9,171 nt of DNA from JAJKIV01 sp036509075 (GCA_036509075.1 DATCGG010000004.1:1-9171); one strand, 5' to 3'. Shown: positions 1 to 7,813, counted from the stretch's first letter. The notes: generated from the sequence alone by a model not told the origin. Numbers and translations are program-made.

Positions 1-66
1 GGTAACAGGTTACTGGAACAGGTAACTGGTTACTGGAACTGGTTACTGGAACTGGTTACAGGTAAT
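1..66. repeat. Left array of 6-7 nt units (element A, left arm)
   Basis: Ten consecutive units fill this stretch: GGTAACA, GGTTACT, GGAACA, GGTAACT, GGTTACT, GGAACT, GGTTACT, GGAACT, GGTTACA and GGTAAT. Each starts with GG and has an A/T-rich AC core. The array begins at the first base of the window, so it may continue outside. The inner part is the reverse complement of the array at 118-153, making the left arm of a long imperfect palindrome around the hairpin at 73-110. No reading frame or gene is present. Confidence 0.85.
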
Positions 67-112
67 CAAAACCCCCGGGATGCCTCTCTCGCGAGATGCG
101 CATCCCGGGGTT
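67..112 (-). terminator. Rho-independent-type terminator of the four-gene operon
   Basis: An 11-bp perfect GC-rich stem pairs 73-83 with 100-110 (ccccgggatgc with gcatcccgggg). The 16-nt loop contains a further palindrome, tctcgcgaga (87-96). Read on the minus strand, the hairpin is followed at once by four T (complement of 68-71). It lies about 55 bp past the stop of the repeat-protein gene ending at 168. The T-run is short for a classical terminator, but the flanking inverted arrays could extend the stem. Confidence 0.7.
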
Positions 113-117
113 CAAAT

Positions 118-153
118 AACCAATTACCAATTCCAGTAACCTGTAACCTGTTC
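118..153. repeat. Right array of 6-7 nt units (element A, right arm)
   Basis: On the minus strand this reads as GGTTACA, GGTTACT, GGAATT, GGTAATT and GGTT, the same unit family as 1-66 but in inverted orientation. With the left array it forms the outer, imperfectly paired arms of a palindrome centred near position 91. It ends about 15 bp before the stop codon of the adjacent minus-strand gene. Confidence 0.8.
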
Positions 154-167
154 TGTTGCGCCGTTTC

Positions 168-1340
168 CTATTTTGAAAAGTTCTTGTTGAAAATCGGCAG
201 CACACGTGTCGCTTTCGGATTGCTCTTGGCGATGTTGATCAACCCGATCTGCGCGCCGCGGAGATCGTGCGCGTAGTTCACCACGCCGATCGTCCAGCCT
301 TCCTGCCGGCCCTTGATCTGGCTATAGCCGGCGACCGCGACACCCTGAAAGCGCCCCTCGCGCTCGACGCGGAACATGATCGGCGAAATGACGCCGCCTT
401 CGACGTCCATGCCGCCCACGCCGAGGCCTCCGATCGCGAGCCCGCGAATGCGCGAGCCGCCGATGCCAAGGCCACCGATCCCGACGCCCCTGAGTGTTCC
501 ACCGAAACCGGCACCCAGGCCGCCGATCACGAGGCCGGTGATATCGCCACCGGCGCCGATGCCCAGGCCTCCGATGCCAATGCCCGTGAAATCCCCACCC
601 ACTCCGCCGCCAAGGCCACCGACCAACAGTCCCTTCGCGGTACCGCCCGCGCCGACACCGAGCCCGCCGATCGCCGCTCCCCTCAGGTTGCCGCCGGTGC
701 CGAAGCCAAGACCACCGATGCCGATTCCCTTCACGTCGCCACCGGCACCGGCTCCGAGACCGCCCACGAACAGGCCAGTCATGTGACCACCCATGCCGGC
801 GCCAAGGCCGCCAATGGCGATGCCGTTGAGATTCCCGCCGCCGCCCATGCCCAGGCCAGCGATGCTGATGCCGCTGATGTCGCCGCCGCCACCCATGCCG
901 AGACCGGCGAGCATGATGCCTCGCATGTCACCGCCGCCACCCATTCCGAGGCCGGCGACGCCGATTCCGGAGAATCGACGCTCGACCCCGAAGCCGAACA
1001 CGCCGACCCCGAGGCCTTTGAGCTCGCTCGCGCCGGTCAAGGGCAGCCCGATCGCCAGTCCGTTCACTCGGCCGGCTCCGTTCTCGTACGGGTTCCAGAG
1101 CGTGAGGTTGACGCCGTTCGCCTCAACGAGCCGCGAATCTCTATAGTTGAACCGAAGGCCGGTCCACTCCTTCGAGTCGCCAAAGCTGACGCCCTTGCCG
1201 TTGACACCGATGTCGAGGCTTCGCCGGCTGTCGCCCTTCCGGTCCTTGTCGGGTTGGTCCTGGGCGCGAAGGCGACCGGGGATGACAAAAAGGGCGGCGC
1301 CGAATACGGCGGCCGCCACGCGAACGAGGCGTGGGGTCAC
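168..1340 (-). CDS. Secreted glycine-rich repeat protein, probable beta-solenoid surface protein
   Basis: This 390-residue protein starts with GTG. The first ~27 residues form a signal peptide: basic start, hydrophobic core, and a likely cut near RLRAQ. Residues 123-310 hold twelve tandem units: ten of 16 residues and two of 14. The pattern is x-x-G-[IVLA]-x-[IVL]-[AG]-G-L-G-x-G-x-G-G-x. The regular hydrophobic/glycine spacing suggests a stacked beta-solenoid. Flanks (residues 91-122 and 330-370) carry looser forms (e.g. GAQIGLINIA), and the C-terminus (RVLPIFNKNFSK) resembles the LA_2272-type surface repeat family. That assignment is from memory and moderate. No catalytic motif is visible. 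It is the last operon gene, 53 bp after a kinase and before a terminator. The upstream ribosome site is weak, so the start is less sure than the frame. Confidence 0.85.
   Translation of the reverse strand: MTPRLVRVAAAVFGAALFVIPGRLRAQDQPDKDRKGDSRRSLDIGVNGKGVSFGDSKEWTGLRFNYRDSRLVEANGVNLTLWNPYENGAGRVNGLAIGLPLTGASELKGLGVGVFGFGVERRFSGIGVAGLGMGGGGDMRGIMLAGLGMGGGGDISGISIAGLGMGGGGNLNGIAIGGLGAGMGGHMTGLFVGGLGAGAGGDVKGIGIGGLGFGTGGNLRGAAIGGLGVGAGGTAKGLLVGGLGGGVGGDFTGIGIGGLGIGAGGDITGLVIGGLGAGFGGTLRGVGIGGLGIGGSRIRGLAIGGLGVGGMDVEGGVISPIMFRVEREGRFQGVAVAGYSQIKGRQEGWTIGVVNYAHDLRGAQIGLINIAKSNPKATRVLPIFNKNFSK
411..974 (-). repeat. 48-bp in-frame tandem repeat coding for 16-residue glycine-rich units
   Basis: The DNA encoding residues 123-310 of the surface protein consists of ten 48-bp units and two 42-bp units. 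Variation sits mainly at the two residues before each GxxIGG core and at the residue between glycines. The first three units share AGLGMGGGG almost unchanged, suggesting recent duplication at that end, while later units are more diverged. Loss or gain of one unit would keep the reading frame. Confidence 0.85.
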
Positions 1341-1393
1341 AAGGGTTCCGTGTAGTTGTCCTCTGGGGAGTACGGCGGGTTGGAGGCTCGGTT

Positions 1394-3772
1394 TCAGGAG
1401 CCGGGTCCCTCGATCTTGTCCTTCCGCACCAGCAGTGCCTGGAAGGCCGGCATCGACCGCAGCGGGTCGAGCAGCGGGTCGCGTTGCAGGTGCAGCTGAA
1501 AGTGCGCATCAGCCCGCGGCGTGTATCGCGACAGCAGCCGGATCGCCCGGTTCTTGTCCCCGGTCGCGACGAGCCCCCAGGCCAGATAGGCGGCGTCGTG
1601 CAGCGTCGGGCGGAGCGTATCGGTCACCGCCATTGCCTGACGGATCAACGAGCTGGCTGTGGCCTTGTCGCCCTGACGCATCGCGACGTCGGCCAACCCG
1701 GCCGCGGCGAACCCTTCATCCGGCCCGTTGCTCACGCGCATCTCCGTGCGGAAATCCTCCGCCGCGCGGGCCGTGTCGCCGCGGAGCAGCTCCGTCATGC
1801 CTAACGCCTGACGAATGAGGATGTGCGCCGGGTCGATCCGTTTCCCGGTATTCGCCCACACGAGCGCGCTGTCGTACTGCCGCGCCCACATGAAGTGCAG
1901 TGCGTAAAAACCCAGCGTGTTCCGATGCGTCGGGTCTATACGAAGCGCGTGCCGGTATGCGTTCACGGCGCGAGCCGGCTCGAGGCTGTCCTCCCACGCT
2001 ACTCCCGCGTAATACCACGCGTCGGCATTGGTCGAGTCGAGCGCGATTGCACGCTCCAGCGCGGCGAGGTGCGCCTGGCGGCTCGTCGGCTCGATCTCAC
2101 GAAGCGCGACTGCCCGCCCGACCCAGACGTACGATCGTGTGCTGTCTGCATCGAGCGCGCGGTCGCTGGCCTCGAGCATAAGAGAGACCAGGCGATCTGA
2201 GGGGACGTCGGGAATTTCGTAGCCCCGGTAGTTCGCCTGCGCGTACGCGCGGACGAGTCCCGCCCACCCCTCGGCGAAGCTCGAATCTCGTGCGATGGCG
2301 GCCCGGAACAGGCTAACCGCGTGCTGCGTGCCTGACTCGGTGCGGCGATCCGTCTGGTACCGGCCGCGGAGAAACAGGTCGTAGGCGACGGAGTCCTTCG
2401 TCCCCTTGGAGGTCGCTTTGGTGACACGACGTCGACTGCCAACCAGATCGAGAATCGCGTTCGCGGTCATCTCGGGGAGCGCCTGCGCGCGACCGAGCGA
2501 CTGCCTAACGACCTTCGTCCCAACCAGCTCGCCGTCCGGCTCTTTCGAGACGGTCAGCCGGACCTCGACGGAATCCGGCTTGCGGACCGCCATCGCGGCC
2601 ACGGCATAGCCCGACGGCAGCTTCGCCGAGTCCATTGCGAACACTCGCGCGGATCGCGAGCTGGCGAGCGTGCTCGTGACGTCCTGCTGCAGGGTCTCGG
2701 CGAGGTATGCGCTGGCGGTGTCGCCAGCACGCGTGGTGAAGCGCTCCAGACGCACGGCCGGAATCGCGGCGTTGGCGACCTTCGGCCGTGAGAAGGCAGT
2801 CCAGGCGAGGGCCCCAATCGTGGCCGCGCCGACAAGGCCCACAGCGACCCTCGGTTTCGCCCATCGTCGCGCACGGGTGCGGTCGAGCGCCTTCAACGCA
2901 CCGGAGTGGGTGGTGTCGCCCTCGAGCGCGGCGACGAACGCGGCAGCGTCGGGGAAGCGGTCGACCGGGGCGCGGGCGAGCGCGGTCAGGAGGGCGGCGT
3001 CCACGAACTCCGGGACACTGTTCCGAAGCCGCCGCACCGGCCGGACCGGGTCGGACAGCGTCTTGGCGAGGATCGCGCGTGCGTTCGGGCCGGTGAAGGG
3101 CGGCTCGCCTGCGAGCGTCTCGTACAGGACGCACCCTAACGAGTAGATATCGCTCCGGCCGTCGATTTCAGGCTCCGCCGTCGCCTGCTCGGGACTCATG
3201 TACGCGGCGGTGCCGAGGGTTACCCCGGTGCTCGTCTTCCGCACGGCTGCGTCGAGGGACCGCGCGATGCCGAAGTCCGACAAGAGCGCAGGGGCGGGCG
3301 TCCCGGCGTCGCTCGCTCCGAGCAGAATGTTCTCCGGCTTGATGTCGCGGTGAACGATCCCGCGGGCGTGCGCATAGGCGAGCGCCGACGCAACCTCTTT
3401 CGCGATCCGCACAGCGTCCGGTATCGGGAGCTGCTGTTCGCGATCCAGTCGGTCGCGCAACGTCCCGCCCACGAGGAACGGAATGACGTAGTAGAGCAGC
3501 CCACCGGCTTCGCCCGAGTCGATCAATGGCAGGATGTGCGGGTGCTGCAGGCGCGCCGTGATGCGGATCTCCGCATGGAATCGGTCTGCGCCGAGTGCCG
3601 CACCCAGCTCGGGCTGCAGAACCTTGATGGCGACTTCTCGCTCGTGCTTGACGTCCTGGGCGAGGAACACGGTCGCCATGCCGCCCGCGCCAAGCTCCCG
3701 CTCGACGCGATAGCGATCGGCGAGCGCCTTGACCAGCGGGGCGATATCGAACGAAGACCCGGTTGCCGACAC
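1394..3772 (-). CDS. Transmembrane Ser/Thr protein kinase with TPR-containing C-terminal region (kinase 1)
   Basis: This 792-residue Hanks-type (PknB-like) kinase phosphorylates Ser/Thr with ATP. The catalytic domain spans about residues 21-285: glycine loop GAGGMATVF (28-36), K50 in VAIK, E68, HRDIKPEN (141-148, catalytic D143), DFG (166-168), a Thr/Ser-rich activation loop (180-188) and SPE (193-195). All key residues are present, so activity is expected. One hydrophobic helix (about 308-327) puts the kinase in the cytoplasm and the rest outside. Residues 338-445 resemble the degenerate domain preceding TPRs in bacterial adenylate-cyclase-like TPR proteins. Residues 464-780 hold TPR-like helices (e.g. 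NADAWYYAGVAWEDSLEPA), closing with HFQLHLQRDPLLDPLRSMPAF. It starts with GTG and a weak ribosome site. It is paralogous over its full length to the kinase ending at 3877, 104 bp upstream. Confidence 0.93.
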   Translation of the reverse strand: MSATGSSFDIAPLVKALADRYRVERELGAGGMATVFLAQDVKHEREVAIKVLQPELGAALGADRFHAEIRITARLQHPHILPLIDSGEAGGLLYYVIPFLVGGTLRDRLDREQQLPIPDAVRIAKEVASALAYAHARGIVHRDIKPENILLGASDAGTPAPALLSDFGIARSLDAAVRKTSTGVTLGTAAYMSPEQATAEPEIDGRSDIYSLGCVLYETLAGEPPFTGPNARAILAKTLSDPVRPVRRLRNSVPEFVDAALLTALARAPVDRFPDAAAFVAALEGDTTHSGALKALDRTRARRWAKPRVAVGLVGAATIGALAWTAFSRPKVANAAIPAVRLERFTTRAGDTASAYLAETLQQDVTSTLASSRSARVFAMDSAKLPSGYAVAAMAVRKPDSVEVRLTVSKEPDGELVGTKVVRQSLGRAQALPEMTANAILDLVGSRRRVTKATSKGTKDSVAYDLFLRGRYQTDRRTESGTQHAVSLFRAAIARDSSFAEGWAGLVRAYAQANYRGYEIPDVPSDRLVSLMLEASDRALDADSTRSYVWVGRAVALREIEPTSRQAHLAALERAIALDSTNADAWYYAGVAWEDSLEPARAVNAYRHALRIDPTHRNTLGFYALHFMWARQYDSALVWANTGKRIDPAHILIRQALGMTELLRGDTARAAEDFRTEMRVSNGPDEGFAAAGLADVAMRQGDKATASSLIRQAMAVTDTLRPTLHDAAYLAWGLVATGDKNRAIRLLSRYTPRADAHFQLHLQRDPLLDPLRSMPAFQALLVRKDKIEGPGS

Positions 3773-3803
3773 CGAATGACCAGTCCGCCTGGGGCTGAAG
3801 ATC

Positions 3804-3822
3804 GGCCTCGGCGCCCGAGGCC
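3804..3822. other. Perfect 8-bp hairpin in the gap between the two kinase genes
   Basis: GGCCTCGG (3804-3811) pairs perfectly with CCGAGGCC (3815-3822) across a 3-nt loop. It lies in the 104-bp gap between the stop of kinase 2 and the start of kinase 1, about 32 bp before the latter. No T-run follows on the minus strand, so it is not a typical intrinsic terminator. It could be a messenger processing or stability element, or chance in GC-rich DNA. Confidence 0.45.
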
Positions 3823-3876
3823 ACTGCCTGAAGTTGGCCGCTGACAGGGAGGCCGGCTAGCGGGCGAAAGTAGTAC

Positions 3877-6246
3877 CTACTCCGATCGCCAACAGGCCGC
3901 TGTCGGGCGAACCAGCATCGCCTTGAACCTGGGCAGCGCGCGCAGGGGGTCCAGACCCGCGTCGCAGTGCAAGTGCAGCTGGAAATGCGAATCCGCGGTG
4001 GGCTCGTACCGTTCGAGGATCCGAAGTGCCCGCACGGTGTCACCGAACGCCACATATCCCCACGCGACGGCGGAGGCGTCGTGCAGTGTGGGGTGGAGCG
4101 TGTCGACGAACGCGAGCGCACGGGCGAACAGGGTATCCGCGGCGCGTCGATTCCGCGCCAGAAGCGCGATCTCCGACAGGCCGATCCACCCAGGAACCTC
4201 ATCAGGGCCGTTCCCAATGCGGATCGACGCGCGGAAATTTTCCGCCGCGCGAATCGTGTCGCCGAGATTCAGTTGGGCGAGGCCGAGCTGTTGGCGACCG
4301 AGAAGGTTGGTCGGATCGATGTGCAGAGTGCTGTCGGCCCAAACTCGCGCGCTGTCGAACTGGTGCATCCAGTTGTAGTGCTGCGCGAGGAAACCCAGTG
4401 TCAGACGATGGGTCGGGTCGAGGCGGATGGCGCGCCGCCACGACGCGACGGCGCGTGCCGGCTCGAGGCTGTCGTCCCACGAGATGGCTTGGTAATGCCA
4501 GGCGTCGGCGTTGTTCGAGTCGAGCGCGATGGCCTTCTGGTAGGCCAGCAGCATGTCGCGTCGCGAGCTCGGCTCGAGCTCGCGCAAGGCGAGCCCACGC
4601 GCGATCCACACGAACGAGCGCGTGCTGTCCGCCTCGAGCGCCCGCTCGCTCGCATCGAACATCGTGGACAGCACACGATCGGCGGGAATGTCCGGGAGGT
4701 GGTAGCGCCGCAGTTTCACCTGCTGCAGTGCGCGTGCGAGGCCTGCCCATCCTTCCGCAAAGTTGGAGTCGCGTTGAACCGCCTGACGGAACATCGCGAC
4801 GGCCCGCTGCGTGGATGGCTCCGTGCGCCGGTCAGTCAGGAAGCGCGCGCGGAGATACAGGTCGTATGCGATCGAGTCCGTCGTTGGCGGACGTCCCGAT
4901 GGTGCGGGCGTGCGCGGTCGGCCGACGAGTGCGAGGATCGCGTCCGTTGCTGCTTCGGGAAGCTCGTGAGCGCGGCCGAGGGGACGGCGTACGACCTGCC
5001 GGCCCTTGTACTCGCCCGTCGGCTCCACGGTGACCGTCAGCGTTACCTCGGCGGAATCGGCGGTGCGCGTGGCGGTGGCGCTCACGGCATAGCCTGACGA
5101 GAGCCGGGCCGAGTCCATGACGAAGACTCTCGCGGCGTGCGAGCCAGCCAGCGCGGCGGTGACGTCCTGCTTGAGCGTCGCGGCGAGGTACGCGCTGGCG
5201 GTGTCGCCGGCCGCGGTCGTGAACCGCTCGATGCGCACGGACGGCATGCCTAACGCCGGGCTCGGACGCATGAACGTTGCCCAGGTTGCCGTGCCACCGC
5301 CGAGTATGATGACCACGGCCGCGAGGCGGGTGAGGCGACGGCGGCCCGGAGCGCTCGCTGGCGTGTCGTGGGCCGGAGCCGAGCCGGCTCTCTCGAGCGC
5401 GGCCGCGAACGACGCCATGTCCGGGAACCGGTCGGCGGGCGAGCGACCCAACGCCACCACCAGCGCGTCATCGAGGTGTTTCGGCAGGCCGTCCCGCAGC
5501 CGGCGAACCGGTCGCACTGGATCGGCCAACTGCTTGGCGAGGATGGCCCGCGCATTCGCCCCGCTGAACGGCGGCTCGCCCGCCAGCATCTCGTAGACGA
5601 CGCTCGCCAGCGAGTACACATCGCTTCGGGCATCGATCTCGCGCTCGCCCGTCGCCTGTTCGGGACTCATGTAGGACGGCGTGCCGACCGAGATGCCCGT
5701 GCTGGTCAGGCGGTCCGCGGAGGTGTCGAGCGATCGCGCGATCCCGAAGTCGGCGAGCAACGTCGGCGCCGGCGCTCCAGCGTTAGGTGCAGCGAGGAGG
5801 ATGTTCTCCGGCTTGATGTCCCGGTGGATGACGCCGGCCGCGTGCGCGTAGGCGAGCGCCGACGCCACCTCTTTCGCAATGCGCAGGGCCTCCGCGACCG
5901 GGAGCTGCTGCTCTCGCCGAAGTCTCGCGCGCAGCGTCTCGCCGCTGACGTACGGCATGACATAGTAGAGGGCACCGTCCGCGTCACCGGAGTCGAGCAG
6001 CGGCAGGATGTGTGGATGCTGCAGCCGCGCCGTGATCCGGATCTCCTCCAGGAAGCGTCCGGCCCCCAGCCAGGCGCCGAGCTCCTCGTGGAGGACTTTG
6101 ATGGCAACGGCACGCCCGTGCTTCAGGTCCTCCGCCAGAAAGACCGTCGCCATGCCGCCGCGTCCCAGCTCGCGCTCGATGCGGTACCGGCTGGCGAGCG
6201 ACCGAGCGATGTGATCGGGGAAATCTCCTCCTACGGGATCATCCAT
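3877..6246 (-). CDS. Transmembrane Ser/Thr protein kinase with TPR-containing C-terminal region (kinase 2)
   Basis: This 789-residue kinase has the same architecture as its downstream neighbour. The catalytic domain (about 21-286) has glycine loop GRGGMATVF (28-36), K50, E68, HRDIKPEN (141-148, D143), DFG (166-168), activation loop TSTGISVGTPSYMSPE and SPE (194-196). Every catalytic position has the same residue number as in kinase 1. A membrane helix lies at about 306-325 after a basic GRRRLTRL stretch, giving cytoplasmic kinase and external C-terminus. Residues 336-442 form the domain before the TPRs; residues 457-780 hold TPR-like helices (e.g. NADAWHYQAISWDDSLEPA), ending in HFQLHLHCDAGLDPLRALPRF. 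The ATG is 21 bp past the amidohydrolase stop with no clear Shine-Dalgarno, suggesting coupling to the upstream gene. The target is unknown; other kinase-linked genes in the operon are candidates only by position. Confidence 0.93.
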   Translation of the reverse strand: MDDPVGGDFPDHIARSLASRYRIERELGRGGMATVFLAEDLKHGRAVAIKVLHEELGAWLGAGRFLEEIRITARLQHPHILPLLDSGDADGALYYVMPYVSGETLRARLRREQQLPVAEALRIAKEVASALAYAHAAGVIHRDIKPENILLAAPNAGAPAPTLLADFGIARSLDTSADRLTSTGISVGTPSYMSPEQATGEREIDARSDVYSLASVVYEMLAGEPPFSGANARAILAKQLADPVRPVRRLRDGLPKHLDDALVVALGRSPADRFPDMASFAAALERAGSAPAHDTPASAPGRRRLTRLAAVVIILGGGTATWATFMRPSPALGMPSVRIERFTTAAGDTASAYLAATLKQDVTAALAGSHAARVFVMDSARLSSGYAVSATATRTADSAEVTLTVTVEPTGEYKGRQVVRRPLGRAHELPEAATDAILALVGRPRTPAPSGRPPTTDSIAYDLYLRARFLTDRRTEPSTQRAVAMFRQAVQRDSNFAEGWAGLARALQQVKLRRYHLPDIPADRVLSTMFDASERALEADSTRSFVWIARGLALRELEPSSRRDMLLAYQKAIALDSNNADAWHYQAISWDDSLEPARAVASWRRAIRLDPTHRLTLGFLAQHYNWMHQFDSARVWADSTLHIDPTNLLGRQQLGLAQLNLGDTIRAAENFRASIRIGNGPDEVPGWIGLSEIALLARNRRAADTLFARALAFVDTLHPTLHDASAVAWGYVAFGDTVRALRILERYEPTADSHFQLHLHCDAGLDPLRALPRFKAMLVRPTAACWRSE

Positions 6247-6267
6247 GTTGCGGGCGTTGCTTTGCCA

Positions 6268-7668
6268 TCAGTGCAGACCCACCTGTCCTTTTACCGAATC
6301 GAAGATCTTCGGGGAATCGTACCCGACGCCGCGCTTGAACACGATCTCCACGTTCTCGACATCCTCGATGCGCTGAGACGGGTCGCCGCGAACGACGATG
6401 AGATCGGCCTGTTTCCCGGCCGCGATGGTTCCGATCTTCGCATCGCGACCGAGGTACTTCGCCCCGTTCAGCGTGGCGATCTTCACGGCGTCGAGCGGTG
6501 TGAATCCGCCTTGCACGAGGAGCTCCAGCGCGCGCTGGTTCGAGTAGCCGGCGACGACACCACCGTATCCCGTGGGGTCCGTCCCGACCACGAGCAGGCC
6601 GCCGGCATCCGCAAACATCTTCTCGAGCTGCATCTCCTTCCGAAGCAGGACGGCCCAGGTGGTATCGGTGGCCTTGGCGAGCGCCGCGCGCGTCTGCTCG
6701 TATTGCCGGCGCGCTTCGGGCAGGAGCGCGTCGAGCGCCTTTGCGGGCGCGGACGGCTGCGATGCCACGAACGTCTCGAAGATCGTGAGCGTCGAGGTGA
6801 TGGCGACGCGACGACGCACGAGCTCCGCGATGAGGTCGCGCGCGCCCGCGCCATTCACGTCGAGCGTGGCGATCGAACGCTGGACCGCGTTGCCGGCCGG
6901 GCACTCGTCGGGCTTCTTGTCCGGGACGAAGTCGCTGGCGACCACGAAGCCGTGCTCGAGGTCGTCGATGCCTAACGACGCAGCCTCGCGAAAGGTGACC
7001 GAGCACAGATGCCCGGTGACCTTGAGCCCGCGCTTGTGCGCTTCCTGCGTGACGGCGCCAAGCTCCGCGCGGGTGATGTGCATGTAGGTCTTGAATGACG
7101 TCGCGCCCTCGTCGGCCCAGTAGTTCACCATCTTGCGGGCGTCTGTGGCATCGCGAAGGGCCTTCACCTGTGGGATCGGAAGCCCGGGCCCTTCGAGGTA
7201 CGGAGCCGTGACGTCGATCGCGGGGCCGAGCATCGTGCCCGCGTCGATCGCCTTCCTGATGTTCAGATCTGCGTAGCCCGCCATGTTGCCGGCGGTGCGC
7301 ATGGTCGTAACCCCACCGGCGAGGTAGAGACGCGGGAAGCTGTACCCCTGCTCGTTGTAAATCGCGCCGCCGCCCGACGGATAGAACAGGTGCTCGTGGA
7401 GCATGACGTAGCCAGGCATCACGGTGCGGCCCGCGAGGTCCATGGTTCGCGCACCGGCCGGGATCTTCGCGCTCGCCCCGTCCCCCACGGATTGGATGGT
7501 GCCGCCCTTGAGCACGATGGTCTGGCCATCACGGGCCGGGGCACCGGTGCCGTCGATCACCCTAACGTTCGTGAGCGCGACGACCGAGTCGGATACCGTG
7601 ACGAACTGGCTGACGGCGGATCCGGGCTGTTGGGCCAGCAGCGCAGCGAGAGCGAGATGTGTGAGCAT
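6268..7668 (-). CDS. Exported metal-dependent amidohydrolase (imidazolonepropionase/prolidase-like)
   Basis: This 466-residue enzyme belongs to the amidohydrolase superfamily, which uses a TIM barrel with one or two metals to hydrolyse amide or related bonds. Visible metal-site residues are HEH (91-93), K193 in SFKTYMH (candidate carboxylated lysine bridging two metals), H220 in TGHL, H239 in LEHG and D364 in GTDPTG, the order expected for a binuclear member. The N-terminal beta part (VRVIDGTG, near 35-42) and the C-terminal GTIAAGKQADLIVV (413-426) are typical. A short hydrophobic N-terminus (MLTHLALAALLA) suggests export, though it lacks a strong positive charge. No strong ribosome site precedes the ATG. 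It is the first gene of the minus-strand operon. The substrate cannot be read; peptidase, dipeptidase and lactamase-like activities all occur in the group. Confidence 0.9.
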   Translation of the reverse strand: MLTHLALAALLAQQPGSAVSQFVTVSDSVVALTNVRVIDGTGAPARDGQTIVLKGGTIQSVGDGASAKIPAGARTMDLAGRTVMPGYVMLHEHLFYPSGGGAIYNEQGYSFPRLYLAGGVTTMRTAGNMAGYADLNIRKAIDAGTMLGPAIDVTAPYLEGPGLPIPQVKALRDATDARKMVNYWADEGATSFKTYMHITRAELGAVTQEAHKRGLKVTGHLCSVTFREAASLGIDDLEHGFVVASDFVPDKKPDECPAGNAVQRSIATLDVNGAGARDLIAELVRRRVAITSTLTIFETFVASQPSAPAKALDALLPEARRQYEQTRAALAKATDTTWAVLLRKEMQLEKMFADAGGLLVVGTDPTGYGGVVAGYSNQRALELLVQGGFTPLDAVKIATLNGAKYLGRDAKIGTIAAGKQADLIVVRGDPSQRIEDVENVEIVFKRGVGYDSPKIFDSVKGQVGLH

Positions 7669-7687
7669 GGTGTCAGGCGAGGGTATC

Positions 7688-7785
7688 TGTCATCCCGAGC
7701 GTAGCGAGGGATCGCCATTGTCTCGGTCGAGGACCAGCCTCTCTGTCCCAGATGATGGCGATTCCTCGCTTCGCTCGGAATGACA
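7688..7785. repeat. Palindromic interspersed-repeat element (REP-like) in the divergent promoter region
   Basis: A 31-nt left arm (7688-7718) is the near-exact reverse complement of the right arm (7755-7785), with three mismatches by eye; pairing continues imperfectly inward. The arm core TCATYCCGAGCGNAGCGAGG is a known-looking motif of mobile palindromic repeats seen in several soil phyla (from memory). The element leaves only about 20 bp before the amidohydrolase start and 32 bp before the lectin-like start. It encodes no protein; translations of its arms give spurious peptides such as IPRFARND. Confidence 0.85.
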
Positions 7786-7805
7786 TTCCCCCCCCGCGGC
7801 TCGAC

Positions 7806-7813
7806 AAAGGAGG
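7806..7813 (+). promoter_or_regulatory. Strong Shine-Dalgarno that fixes the start at 7818
   Basis: AAAGGAGG lies 4 nt before ATG 7818. The reading frame is open back to an earlier ATG at 7752, but that codon is at the edge of the palindromic element and has no such site. A signal peptide begins exactly at 7818, so the later start is preferred. Confidence 0.8.

Noticed and set aside
1..66. CRISPR-like array
   Set aside because: Units are 6-7 nt and directly adjacent with no spacers. They also recur in inverted orientation around a hairpin.
267..1355. Plus-strand open frame of 362 codons opposite the repeat protein
   Set aside because: It is rich in Ala, Asp, His and Thr with a repetitive pattern that mirrors the glycine repeats. 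It has no domain or signal. The minus-strand frame has a signal peptide and regular structure.
3168..4217. Minus-strand open frame of 349 codons
   Set aside because: It is a frame-shifted reading of both kinase genes, very rich in Arg and Pro, and spans their boundary.
5368..6975. Plus-strand open frame of 535 codons
   Set aside because: It runs across the ends of two well-supported minus-strand genes with clear catalytic motifs. Long antisense frames are expected in GC-rich DNA.
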